From contig CM035354.1 in the NCBI GenBank assembly GCA_020137815.1, forward strand, positions 5,718,015-5,782,014: a stretch of 64,000 nt of DNA. The letters run 5' to 3'. Below, one piece after another: positions 55,392 to 64,000 of this stretch. Position numbers and translations under genes: made by a program. Under the pieces are notes generated by a model. That model saw only the letters and a program-made list of their open reading frames with translations, made no database searches and was not told the origin of the DNA. The stretch comes from Hormiphora californensis. Its lineage: Eukaryota; Ctenophora; Tentaculata; Cydippida; Pleurobrachiidae. The first letter of the stretch is position 1. Each line of letters begins with the position of its first letter.

Positions 55392-58300
55392 CTAGATCAT
55401 CCTCTCGATCACTCTGGGACTCACTCCTCGCTTTGTGAGTACATCAGCGGGGTTAGACTTCGACTCCACCCAGTTGATGGATGCTTCTCCCTTTTCGACC
55501 TTCTCCTGAACTTCACGTAGCTCCAAGATGCTTCCCTTATCAGTTGGTACGGCTGAGACGGAGTTTGCCAAACTCACAACTTGTGCGGAGTCTGTATAAA
55601 GTCTGATGGGAGGGTCAAAAGATAGTTCCTGGAGGAGGGCTTTAATCATAACTCCATATCCCAATCCTTCAGATACAGCATACAATTCTGCGGCAAAGAC
55701 GCTCTTCACTACACGTTTTACCTTGCCACACGAGTAGGCGATCAAATTGAAATCAGAGCTGTCTCCCCAGAAAACTACAACTCCTGCTCCGCTCTTTCTG
55801 TCAGCTAGGTTGCCGAGACTGGCATCAGTGTAAACAATTATCTCAGCTGTGGTAGGGTTAAAAGGGGAAAAGGTTATCGTTGAAGGAGAAAGGTTGGTCA
55901 CAATCTTCTTCAGTTCTTTGAACTCTTTGCCGGTCCAGGGTGATTTCGTCGTAATGTCAAGGAGACTGAAACTGATCTGTGGCATACTTTGGGTAGCCAG
56001 CCAGTTTAATTTTCCAATCACCGTTCTCATATAGGATTGAAGATTCTCATCAACCTCTTCTTGATTCTGTGGTACCGGTTTAACAGCTTTCATCTTGTCC
56101 AGGATATCCTCTCTGACAAACTTACAATACTGTTCCTGGGTTACACAAATATCAATTCCTTGCTGTTTCAACTGCCATCCCAGGTAGTTGAATTCAGTTG
56201 TTTCAACTCTTCCTATCTTGTAGTTGTCAAGAGCGGGTTTAACTTTCTTGTAGAAGTTGTGATCACCAGTGATAAGAATATCATCCACATGAATTACTAG
56301 TAATCCTTGTAGTTTCCCGTCATCTCCAGTGGTGAAAAATACATTCTTGTCAATTCTTGACATCTGGAGAGTGTTTTTCAACGTTGCGGTGAGTGACATG
56401 TACCATCTTCTTCCCGCGTCACCAAGACCGTACAGTGGTTTATTTAGTTTCCACAGTACATCCTTCCTCTTGAGGTAAGCTGGGGGTTTGATGAACACAT
56501 CTCTTGTCATCTTATCTGACTGCAGGTAGGCACTGGTTACATCAACACTTTTCAGGGTCCAGTTACTGGTAGTTGCCAAACTTAGCAAAATCCTCACTGC
56601 GTGTTTAGTAACAGTCGGTGAGTTAGTCGGGTCCTCGAGTTTTTCCTCAAATCCTCGGGCCACCAGCCTGGCTTTCACTGTGCCATCATCTTTCCGTGTC
56701 ATCACCCATCTGGTGGTGACTGGTTGTTGTCCTGTATCGGGTACTTCCTCGAAAACATTGAATTCACGGAGTTTGTCAATCTCCCTATTTCGTGCTGTCT
56801 GCACTTCTTCCTTGCCCAGTTTAGATGCGGCAAGAAGAATGATCTCCTCAGCATCAGAATCGGGATCTGAGTCCTCTGTGTCTTGATCTGGGGTCTTTGC
56901 TGCGTCCTCTGCGGGCTCTGCAACATCCTCTTTTGGCGTTGACGTGTCCTCATTGGAGTCAGTCTTTTCCTCATTGGGTCTGGCGCTGTCCTCTGTGGGA
57001 TCTGGCTCTATGTCTCTCTGACCAGGTGTATCCTCAGTATCCGGGCTGGTTTCACTTTCAGGAACTCTCACAACAACAGGTCCACTTGTTGTGGCCTCAT
57101 CCTCCTGCTGGTCCTCGGTTGGGACGGCTATCTCTGCATAAGTAGGTTCTCTGGGAACTTCTTCAATGTTACTCTCACTGTGTCCATCTTGTGGAGTGTC
57201 CTCTTCGGGATCTGTTTCACTAGGGATGAGTAATTCATCTGCAGGATGCTCTGGTGGGGGGGTTTGTCGTCGGTTGTGCCGGAGATTGTATTTTCTGGTC
57301 GGTTCACGGACTGTCTTCTTTGGACGTCTGACTCTGCTAGCCTTCGGTGGCTGCAATTTAAATTTCTCTATCGGTTCCGGGACATCTTCATCAGTCGTCA
57401 CTTCCGGTGCAGTCTGCATCTCGGGGACGTGTCTCTTGGAACTTGATTCCTCGTTTTGTTTGTACTCCTCTTTCCGTTGTTGTTCCTCTGGGGGTTCTTG
57501 TCTTTGTTGTACCAGTCTCACTTTGCATGGGTGTGCTCTTAGTAGTTGCCCGCCGTGTTTAATCAGTACTTGGTTCTCAGTCATTCCAACTACAGTTGCA
57601 GGTCCCAACCAGGTCTTGTGTTGCTCACGTTTATAATACACCTTATCTCCCTGGACGTAGGTGGTCTGATCCTGTGTTGGTCCTGAGCTTGCTAGAGCTC
57701 TCTTTAATCTGCTTGCATTCTCGAGTTGGATGAATTTCTCCCTGGCGGTCTTCATGGCTTTGATATTGTCTGAAATCACTTGGTCCTCACTCTTCTGGTC
57801 TCCATGGGCAGGTAAACAATCATCATTCAGTACACTGGGGAATGTAGGATTGCTCCCAAACACGAGTTGGTGTGGTGAGAATCCCATCTGGTTAGTCAAC
57901 TGGTTCTTCGCATTCGAAGCCCAAGCACAAGCTACAGTTATACTGCACTTCGTGTCATCTTTGGTCTTCTCAACCATCTTTCCAAGAATACTGTTATGTC
58001 TCTCACAGATCCCATTGCACCAAGGACTTTCTGCTGGAGTAGACTTTAATTCGATTCCAAGTCTGCTCGCCATCTCAAGTAGGGTATCATTGATGAACTC
58101 GCCACCGTTGTCGCTGAGAATTCTCTGTGGACGTCCAAAAATGCTAATCCAGCTGGTGAAGAACTTCTGGGTGATCTCAGTTCCAGTTTTTGATTTCACG
58201 GGGACCATTACACTGTATCTGGTCAGTGTGTCAATGATGTGAAGTACCCAGCATGATTCTCCAGACTTGAACTTCAGCATCTTGAGATCCATAGCGAGAC

Positions 58301-59711
58301 ATTCGTTGAATGTTTTACTGAGAGGTAGAGCTACTTTCCTCCGTGGTTTGGATGCACTGTGTTCGAGACAGTTTTCACATTCTTGTGTGACCCTGGTGAG
58401 TTCTTGACAAATCTCAGACTTTCGAGGGTGATCCGAGGATTTAACAATATCCTGGATCTTGGAGACTGAACCATGAGCAAAGTATTTGTGGAGTTTCTTG
58501 GCAATTGCTGGAGGAGAGATCCCTGAACAAGAATTTGTTAACAAAGTAGTGGGTGAAAGCTTCTTATTAAGGTCAATTGTCACATGTCCAGTGTCAGTAA
58601 GATGTAATGTAGTTGTCTTACCCGAGACACGGAGTTGATCCCTCTCAAAGTCAATCACTGCACCCATCTGACTCAATAAGTGCCTGAATAGGAGAAGGGG
58701 AATGTTAATATCAAGAACATATACCGCAAACTCAGTAAACTTCACACCAAAAATATCAGTTGGGATATAAGCAATCATAGTAGAGTTAACTCCTGATAAA
58801 TCACCAAATGTAAATCTTCTCTGTTCACATGATTCTCTTCTCACTCGAATACACGACTCTTTCTCAAAATTCTTCAACCAATCACTGCCACACACACTTT
58901 TAGCGGCGCCAGTATCCAGCAACGCACGAAGTCCCACTTGCTCAGATAATGACAAGACATAGTCCGTTTCAACGCTCATCTTGTACACTCCTGTGGCATC
59001 GCCACTCTGACCTCGTCGACCCCCAGATCCACGCTGACCACGTCCTCCACCACGTTTACCCCGTACGGCACCACGCCGATTGTAACACTCAGAGGCAATG
59101 TGACCAGTCTTCTTACAATTGTAACAGACAACTAGAGTCAATGTTTCAGAGGTTTGATCGGTTTCAGCAGCTGAGGGTAGGGTCTCCCCATACGCCCTCT
59201 TCATCTGTGTGATCATGCATTCCAGACTGATTTCAACACAGGTAGCTCTGAGGAGTCGTTTCTGTTCATCGGAGATGTTAGATTGTTCCAAAAGTCTGTA
59301 GGCTAACACTTGTGATCCATAGAGTTTGTGATGGTCATCGACTCCAGCCTGCTGTCGGAGCTCCCCAAGTCGGGTGGAAAACTCTGATATAAAATCTGAC
59401 ATGTTCTGATTAGCTGGTCTGATAAAGTTCTCAAAAGCTTCAATGGCTGAAAAGAGTGAAACAGTTTTGTCTCTGCCGAACACTTTCTCGATGGCATCGA
59501 GGAGGATTTTAACACCGTTCTCGGACTTGAGCTGCTCGGTGGGTACGCCTAGCGCAACCTCCTTTGCTCGTCCCTTCATTTGGAGAGCTAACCGGGCCGC
59601 CTGTTTCTCTTTGGGGCAGCCAGTACCTAACAGCCAGATGTCGACCTCACGGCGATAAGTCTCAAAGTTCGTTTGGTTATCAAAGACCGGGGCATGAATG
59701 TCGGATGGCAT
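55392..59711 (-). CDS. Copia gag-pol polyprotein, intact
   Basis: One frame of 1439 codons. Gag occupies residues 1 to about 190, then a CCHC zinc knuckle (CYNCKKTGHIASEC, 196-209) and an Arg/Gly-rich stretch. The aspartic protease follows (LLDTGAAKSVCG, Asp266). Integrase comes next, with its HHCC zinc finger (His408/His413, Cys445/Cys448) and catalytic triad Asp475, Asp534, Glu570. An unusually long acidic Glu/Asp/Pro linker spans about 730-990. Reverse transcriptase starts near 1025 with the active site IHVDDILI (His in place of the usual Tyr), and an RNase H region (VYTDASLGN) comes last. The protease-integrase-RT-RNase H order is diagnostic of Ty1/copia. No stop or frameshift is seen and the known catalytic residues are present, so it may be functional. 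Start ATG 59711 is the first after the LTR. Confidence 0.95.
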   Translation of the reverse strand: MPSDIHAPVFDNQTNFETYRREVDIWLLGTGCPKEKQAARLALQMKGRAKEVALGVPTEQLKSENGVKILLDAIEKVFGRDKTVSLFSAIEAFENFIRPANQNMSDFISEFSTRLGELRQQAGVDDHHKLYGSQVLAYRLLEQSNISDEQKRLLRATCVEISLECMITQMKRAYGETLPSAAETDQTSETLTLVVCYNCKKTGHIASECYNRRGAVRGKRGGGRGQRGSGGRRGQSGDATGVYKMSVETDYVLSLSEQVGLRALLDTGAAKSVCGSDWLKNFEKESCIRVRRESCEQRRFTFGDLSGVNSTMIAYIPTDIFGVKFTEFAVYVLDINIPLLLFRHLLSQMGAVIDFERDQLRVSGKTTTLHLTDTGHVTIDLNKKLSPTTLLTNSCSGISPPAIAKKLHKYFAHGSVSKIQDIVKSSDHPRKSEICQELTRVTQECENCLEHSASKPRRKVALPLSKTFNECLAMDLKMLKFKSGESCWVLHIIDTLTRYSVMVPVKSKTGTEITQKFFTSWISIFGRPQRILSDNGGEFINDTLLEMASRLGIELKSTPAESPWCNGICERHNSILGKMVEKTKDDTKCSITVACAWASNAKNQLTNQMGFSPHQLVFGSNPTFPSVLNDDCLPAHGDQKSEDQVISDNIKAMKTAREKFIQLENASRLKRALASSGPTQDQTTYVQGDKVYYKREQHKTWLGPATVVGMTENQVLIKHGGQLLRAHPCKVRLVQQRQEPPEEQQRKEEYKQNEESSSKRHVPEMQTAPEVTTDEDVPEPIEKFKLQPPKASRVRRPKKTVREPTRKYNLRHNRRQTPPPEHPADELLIPSETDPEEDTPQDGHSESNIEEVPREPTYAEIAVPTEDQQEDEATTSGPVVVRVPESETSPDTEDTPGQRDIEPDPTEDSARPNEEKTDSNEDTSTPKEDVAEPAEDAAKTPDQDTEDSDPDSDAEEIILLAASKLGKEEVQTARNREIDKLREFNVFEEVPDTGQQPVTTRWVMTRKDDGTVKARLVARGFEEKLEDPTNSPTVTKHAVRILLSLATTSNWTLKSVDVTSAYLQSDKMTRDVFIKPPAYLKRKDVLWKLNKPLYGLGDAGRRWYMSLTATLKNTLQMSRIDKNVFFTTGDDGKLQGLLVIHVDDILITGDHNFYKKVKPALDNYKIGRVETTEFNYLGWQLKQQGIDICVTQEQYCKFVREDILDKMKAVKPVPQNQEEVDENLQSYMRTVIGKLNWLATQSMPQISFSLLDITTKSPWTGKEFKELKKIVTNLSPSTITFSPFNPTTAEIIVYTDASLGNLADRKSGAGVVVFWGDSSDFNLIAYSCGKVKRVVKSVFAAELYAVSEGLGYGVMIKALLQELSFDPPIRLYTDSAQVVSLANSVSAVPTDKGSILELREVQEKVEKGEASINWVESKSNPADVLTKRGVSPRVIERMI

Positions 59712-59737
59712 AATGTCGTCAGCTTCACTGCTACCAC

Positions 59738-60051
59738 TGTCAATATGATGTTGGGAAGGTGGACGAATGGAAACACGGTAGATAACGGGTGGTTAACAAA
59801 ATAGACGGATCAGGTAGTACAACGTTAAGGTAGTTCGATATTGGGAATCTGACAAAGTGCTTGTCAGCTTAAAACTAACTCATCTTCACAAAAAGCACGT
59901 GCGCGCACTTGAAAGGTGCATTTCAAGTGCGTGCACAAAAGTGTCACATACTAATGATCAGTTCGCGCGTTACGTCCGGTAGGCGGTAACAACTGCGACA
60001 GTGTGTCCCACAGAACAATACACTCAATCTCATGACACACAGCTCATGACA
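59738..60051 (-). repeat. 5' LTR of copia element
   Basis: 314 bp, TG..CA bounded. It contains CACGTGCGCGCACTTG and GTGCATTTCAAGTGCGTGC inverted motifs that may be promoter elements. In element orientation, 26 bases separate the LTR from the gag-pol start. They begin GTGGTAGCAGTGAAGC, resembling a primer binding site for an initiator-Met-type tRNA, though not exactly. Confidence 0.9.
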
Positions 60052-60056
60052 TAAAT

Positions 60057-60708
60057 AGCGGCCAGGAGGAACCCGGAGTGTCTCAGAATTACAATACAAA
60101 AATTACTTACCACTTTGGTATATCTTGTGTTTTGATAGTACCTTTCTAGAACAAAACCTGAGACCATCACCACTCACCCTCACTTCACACTATCTAAATA
60201 CACTCTCACCACACTGGTATACTGTATAGTATTTAGTTGGAAGCATGTCGAATGGAAACAATACCTTTGACCAAAATGGTGTAGTCGGGGACGGCAGGGA
60301 CCCCACAACACTCGATCTCAGTCGATGCGCGACTTCGATCGAGCACACACACAGGCAAGTCACCAACGTTTCACTAACGTCCTCACTGCCCACTGGCCTT
60401 CGATATTGTTCCACATAGTCGAATGTTCAAAATCAAACAAAGAATTTTGCTGAATGGCATAAGAATGCAAATTAATAAAAAACACAGATCTCCTCGCTCA
60501 AACCAGAGAGAATAAAAAATATTGTGTCAACACACTCATAAAATCTTTTCAAGAATCATCTTTATCTTTCATCATGTACTGTGTTTCAGTCTGTATAATA
60601 TTCAAATTTTTACAAAAAGCAGAGAAAATATTGTTTATAACAAAAATGTAGACCCCAACTGACACAATCATGAAAAAACCAATATCATTATCATGGCATG
60701 TGTAAAAC
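60057..60708. other. Spacer between copia element and the next minus-strand gene
   Basis: No coding exon or repeat recognised. The stretch just upstream of 60708 is the 3' UTR of the gene ending at 60709. Confidence 0.5.
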
Positions 60709-62954
60709 TCAAAAGTTATAAAGTTCAAGCGTCTTCTTAAGGGCGAGTATATCGGATGAAGGGTCAGCCTGTACACACTCGTCAATCTGCTGCTTCAGAG
60801 TCTGCAGCTCCTTCCCACACACCTCTGCTGCCTCCATCAGGCGGAAATGCATCCCTGAAATCAGAAAAGACATTAGAATTGTCATGGTATCACGCTGAGT
60901 CTGACAACGCGAATGTGGCCTTTAATAGTCACGAGTGGTATGTACATAAAATAAAACAAAGTTATTGGTAGCTTTAAGAAACAATAATCATATCACTAAT
61001 TAGGTAATGTATCCTCTAGCAGTTCCAGTGCTCGTGAACACAGCTGCCATCGGGGCATTTCTTGAAGCCATCTTGGCAGTCACCATCATTACCATCATCT
61101 TTAGTAGGGGTAACATCATCACCACCCTCATCTTGTCCTTCGTCTTTCTTGCCAGTGGACTGGAATCGAGGAGCGTATCCCATGTTGGTGATTCCACAGA
61201 CGTTTCCTCGGGCAATTCGGAAGTATCCACCCTCTCCCCAGCCGGATCCCCAGCTGTTCTTCATTCGGAAGTAATCCTTGGTGTATCCGACACTGGTGAC
61301 GGCATGGCCACCTCCGGAACAGTATCCTCGCTTGTAGATACCTCCCTTGTATCGCATGAAGTCACTGGCAACGCTGTATCCAACAGACAGGGGTCCTGTG
61401 GTGGCGAGAGCAGTAACGTGAGCACTATCTCCTCGGGCATTGGTGTAACCAGTAACTCGGAAAGCGATCAGAGCATTAGGCTTGTTGCTGTATGAGCAGG
61501 ATCCCTGTCGGGCGGTATATTTGATATCCTTGGTAGCTCCAACTCGACCGGACCTCTTCAGCCAATCGAACACCTTAGCCATCCATCCTCCATTACATCC
61601 GTTCCTCTGGATACAGTCGAGACCCTCCTGCTCAGCAAAGCTCTTCAGGACGCTTCCCTGGGTCTTGTAGTGTCCCTCGAGGGCTCCAAATCCGGAGAAG
61701 ATCCAGCAAGATCCACACCGTCCCTGGTTCTTGACCTTGGTGACAGCAACACCCCTCCAGTCCTTCTCAGAAGGGTTTCCCAACTGGGGGAGGACCTCCT
61801 CATCAGCATTCTCCTCAAAAGCGGAGGCGTTGAATCCGGTATAGCTGGCCTTCTCCTCGTCAGTCATATCAGCGAACATGTTCAGCTCCTGGGACCATCC
61901 GGCCTCCTCAGCGTCATGGGCAGCAATCTCCTGGATGTTGGCTCGGAAGATGGAAGCTCGCATCCTCATCTCTCCTCGGACGTAGTTCCTTCCCTCGGCA
62001 GCCTGGTACTCAGAAAAGAGGGCCCGGAAGGCGGTAGGGTTGCTCAGGGCAGACTGAAGCACATCAGGAGCAGCATTGAAAGCCGTGGAAACTCCAATCA
62101 GTAGAGTGAAGAAAATCATTTCGATATCTGGTGGTTTGTTCCCCAAAAACTCCACAGTTTTATAGTAGAGAAAGGACAGCTGTGATAGCAGATGTCAAAT
62201 CAGATTGAGTGGTCTAGAAAGAGTTTTTGAGCCGTGAAAACAATGTTAGCACTGAGAGGTTTCATAAAATCAACTTATTTCTATGCTAATTCGGTTTAAA
62301 AACAATGGTATCGAAAATGAACAAAGAAACCATCGTCCGGGATGACACTACGTCAAAAGAAAAACAATTTCAATCTATAAACGCATAAATGGGTGTGCCC
62401 CTAAGTCTAACAATGAAATAAAGATGATGGCAGTTACCTGGTGTAGTGGCTCTCATAGCGATTTTATTCCCGAATGTGGCTGTAATGTGCCGGAGAAAGT
62501 CCCCGAGAGGTCCCCTGAGGAGGTCTGACTTGGTCTCTGTCACTTCCCCGGCAGCGGCCCCGTCGTGTATCTCTAGGACGTACCGGACCTTGGGGATCAG
62601 GGTAGAACAAACAGGTAGTGACACTGCATCCCTGGAAAGAGGGGGGAGATGGGGTTAATTACCACCCTTTTTAGTTTGAAAACCAAAATCAATTAGTGTT
62701 TTTTTAGTTAAATTGATTAATTAAGTTGATTAAGTTGATTAATTAACTAATTAATATATGTACCTGTCTAATAGGAGGAGTCCAAGACAATTTCTGAAGA
62801 GAGCACCATCATCAGCAACACACTGACACACCCTCCTCATTGTCCTGAACTCGCTGTCCTCGTGAGTCCGGGGGAAGGAGAGGGAAACAGAGAGCCGGGC
62901 TGACTTCTCCAGATCTGACCCGGACCTCATTTGGGCCAGTAACTTCTGTACTAC
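60709..62954 (-). CDS. Unrecognised protein, last three exons; hosts a protease gene in its last intron
   Basis: Exons 62954-62764, 62631-62438 and 60854-60709 join in phase and end at TGA, giving about 176 C-terminal residues. They read as a soluble helical and strand-mixed domain (VQKLLAQMRSGSDLEKS, RRVCQCVADDGALFRN, KVRYVLEIHDG, GPLGDFLRHITATFGNK). The end is amphipathic and probably helical (CGKELQTLKQQIDEC). No family recognised; no catalytic motif, signal peptide or membrane span in this part. Exons 5' of 62954 should lie upstream, but none was found to 64000. The last intron is 1583 bp and contains the intronless protease gene in the same direction, so the host pre-mRNA carries the entire protease gene. 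Confidence 0.75.
61016..62119 (-). CDS. Papain-family (cathepsin-like) cysteine protease, intronless
   Basis: A single exon encodes 367 residues from the ATG at 62119. An in-frame ATG at 62155 lies only a few bases after the TATA box, so it is unlikely to be transcribed. MIFFTLLIGVSTAF is a signal peptide. An I29-type inhibitory propeptide follows (MRASIFRANIQEI, LNMFADMTDEE). The mature enzyme has the oxyanion Gln and catalytic Cys in NQGRCGSCW (Gln132, Cys138), His272 in GGGHAV and Asn288 in KNSWGSGWGEGGYF. Ile replaces the usual Ala after CGSCW. After the fold comes an extra tail: an acidic Gly/Asp/Lys linker then a four-Cys unit (CQDGFKKCPDGSC to the end), resembling part of an LDL-A or chitin-binding-like module. 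It should be a secreted or lysosomal endopeptidase. Lack of introns and C-rich codon use set it apart from its host gene, suggesting retrocopying and/or high expression. Confidence 0.9.
   Translation of the reverse strand: MIFFTLLIGVSTAFNAAPDVLQSALSNPTAFRALFSEYQAAEGRNYVRGEMRMRASIFRANIQEIAAHDAEEAGWSQELNMFADMTDEEKASYTGFNASAFEENADEEVLPQLGNPSEKDWRGVAVTKVKNQGRCGSCWIFSGFGALEGHYKTQGSVLKSFAEQEGLDCIQRNGCNGGWMAKVFDWLKRSGRVGATKDIKYTARQGSCSYSNKPNALIAFRVTGYTNARGDSAHVTALATTGPLSVGYSVASDFMRYKGGIYKRGYCSGGGHAVTSVGYTKDYFRMKNSWGSGWGEGGYFRIARGNVCGITNMGYAPRFQSTGKKDEGQDEGGDDVTPTKDDGNDGDCQDGFKKCPDGSCVHEHWNC
62158..62164 (-). promoter_or_regulatory. TATA box of the nested protease gene
   Basis: On the minus strand CTATAAAAC lies about 39 bases upstream of the ATG at 62119, implying a very short 5' UTR. 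This decides in favour of that ATG rather than 62155. It also shows the protease has its own promoter inside the host intron. Confidence 0.7.
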
Positions 62955-64000
62955 CTGGAAGATGGTCGTTAGATCTTGTAGTTCTAGGAATTGGGGGCTC
63001 TCACGTGATTAGCTTTGGATCGGATGAGAATGGGGGATAATGTAGCATAAAATGCATGGTATTCATCATTTATATTCAACACGCATAAAACATGTTAATA
63101 TAGTCATGTGAGCAGAGTTGATGTAATTGGCTTCAGACTGAGACTCTCTAAATGAGAGAAAGGAGCACTGGAAATGTAATTGTAACACGATACATAGAGA
63201 GAGAACTTCCCAGTCAGTGCATTCTATTTTTCAGTCTGCTTCTTACGCATGTCTCTGTCGCTTTAATTATCCTGTGTCCGTGAATGTATAGTTGCAAGTT
63301 TAGAAAATGTTTAGAAAATGTACTCATAGTATAGTTGCAAGTTTAGAAAATGTACTCATGGTGTCGTGTGTTCATGTATACCACATACAACATTTCTCTC
63401 TTTGTACACTTTCATCGCTCTTTCCTCTCCGTCTCTTTCTCTCTGGATATACAGTATACACACGCAGTACACGCTTGGAAGTCAGCCAATGTTTGTTCTA
63501 GCAGTGGTACAATTCTTCTTTTAGTGTCGAGCTTGTTTCGTTGAACTGGTATAGTGTGGTGTTTGCAATTGTTTGTGAAGGAGCACCATGTCCCACACTG
63601 GGCTTACATTCAGTGTGTGATACATGAAGCACACACACACAGATCTCACCCTCACCATCCCAGGCCATTCTCTCTCTTCCTCCCATTCTCTCCCATTCTC
63701 TCTTACTCTCATTCTCTCCCCCCCATTCTCTCTCCCTCCCATTCTCTCTCCCTCTGCCCATATTCTGCTTCCTTCTCCCACTCCCCTGATCATGCCACTC
63801 TTTTTGTAGTACGGGCTGCCATGGCTTCTCAATCTGATGGACGACGTAGCAGCGAAGAACTGGTTGGTACTTTTTGTAATTTTGTAATTTTGAATTGCAT
63901 TCTTTCTCTCATTCTTTAATTTTGAATCTGTGTAATTTTGAATTGCAGTATTTCTCACATTGGTTCGTTTCCTAGTATAGTGCAAATTTAGTTTCAGTTT
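62955..64000. other. Region without a confident gene
   Basis: No exon of the minus-strand host gene was recognised. A short frame starting at an ATG in good context at 63821 (MASQSDGRRSSEEL, plus strand) could be the first coding exon of a gene running out of the window. Its donor is poor, so it is not called. C/T-rich sequence lies at 63665-63770. Confidence 0.4.

Larger units (their letters stand above)
54562..60051 (-). mobile_element. Complete Ty1/copia LTR retrotransposon
   Basis: LTRs at 59738-60051 (5', 314 bp) and 54562-55103 (3', 542 bp including a 228-bp insertion and its duplication; 314 bp without it) begin and end TG..CA (TGTCA/TGACA). The element is flanked by TAAAT at 54557-54561 and 60052-60056, a 5-bp target duplication typical of LTR elements. 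Between them lies one intact gag-pol frame. The two LTRs look virtually identical over the stretches compared. Together this indicates a recent insertion. Confidence 0.95.

Noticed and set aside
57166-57636. 156-codon and other plus-strand frames inside the copia element
   Set aside because: Antisense shadows of the gag-pol frame; no motifs.

Overview
This window is nuclear DNA from an animal. Protein-coding genes are split by many GT-AG introns, and the products are animal proteins: an EML microtubule-binding protein, IQGAP, an STT3 oligosaccharyltransferase, a homeodomain factor and an RIIa-type docking protein. Genes are compact (16-18 kb for 21-22 exons). Introns are loaded with long (CT)n/(GA)n tracts and with foldback or MITE-type DNA elements. 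This suits an invertebrate, possibly an early-branching one, but the sequence alone does not fix the phylum.

Layout. 1-2559 (minus): homeobox gene, 3' end outside the window. 3858-19963 (plus): complete 22-exon EML gene (1208 codons) with a very long acidic repeat-rich N-terminus. 19964-21832: repeat-rich spacer. 21833-22748 (plus): 3' half of a PDE12-like exonuclease/endonuclease/phosphatase gene whose 5' half is not visible. 23110-24568 (minus): unrecognised gene, 3' three exons. 25218-25517 (plus): small EFCAB10-like RIIa-domain protein. 25622-27499: nest of three or four non-autonomous DNA elements running up to the next start codon. 27545-32842 (plus): 15-exon STT3 with one extra base in exon 9. 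33644-52054 (plus): complete 21-exon IQGAP (1490 codons), carrying in one intron an antisense secreted cysteine-rich gene (48636-49383). 54562-60051: a complete, apparently young Ty1/copia LTR retrotransposon with an intact 1439-codon gag-pol on the minus strand, a 5-bp target duplication, and a MITE in only one LTR. 60709-62954 (minus): last three exons of an unrecognised gene whose last intron contains an intronless papain-type protease gene on the same strand (61016-62119). 62955-64000: no confident gene.

The host genes are unrelated neighbours and do not form a pathway: cytoskeleton (EML, IQGAP), ER N-glycosylation (STT3), RNA metabolism (PDE12-like), secreted or lysosomal proteins (protease, Cys-rich). 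What unifies the window is its mobile-element biology. There are at least three large foldbacks, four short TIR elements with inferable target duplications or long TIRs, and a recurrent hairpin module seen at three loci, some inside transcribed introns. Exon models were built by hand from splice sites, phase and family similarity. The phases of the EML and IQGAP models, and of STT3 after one base is discounted, close perfectly.
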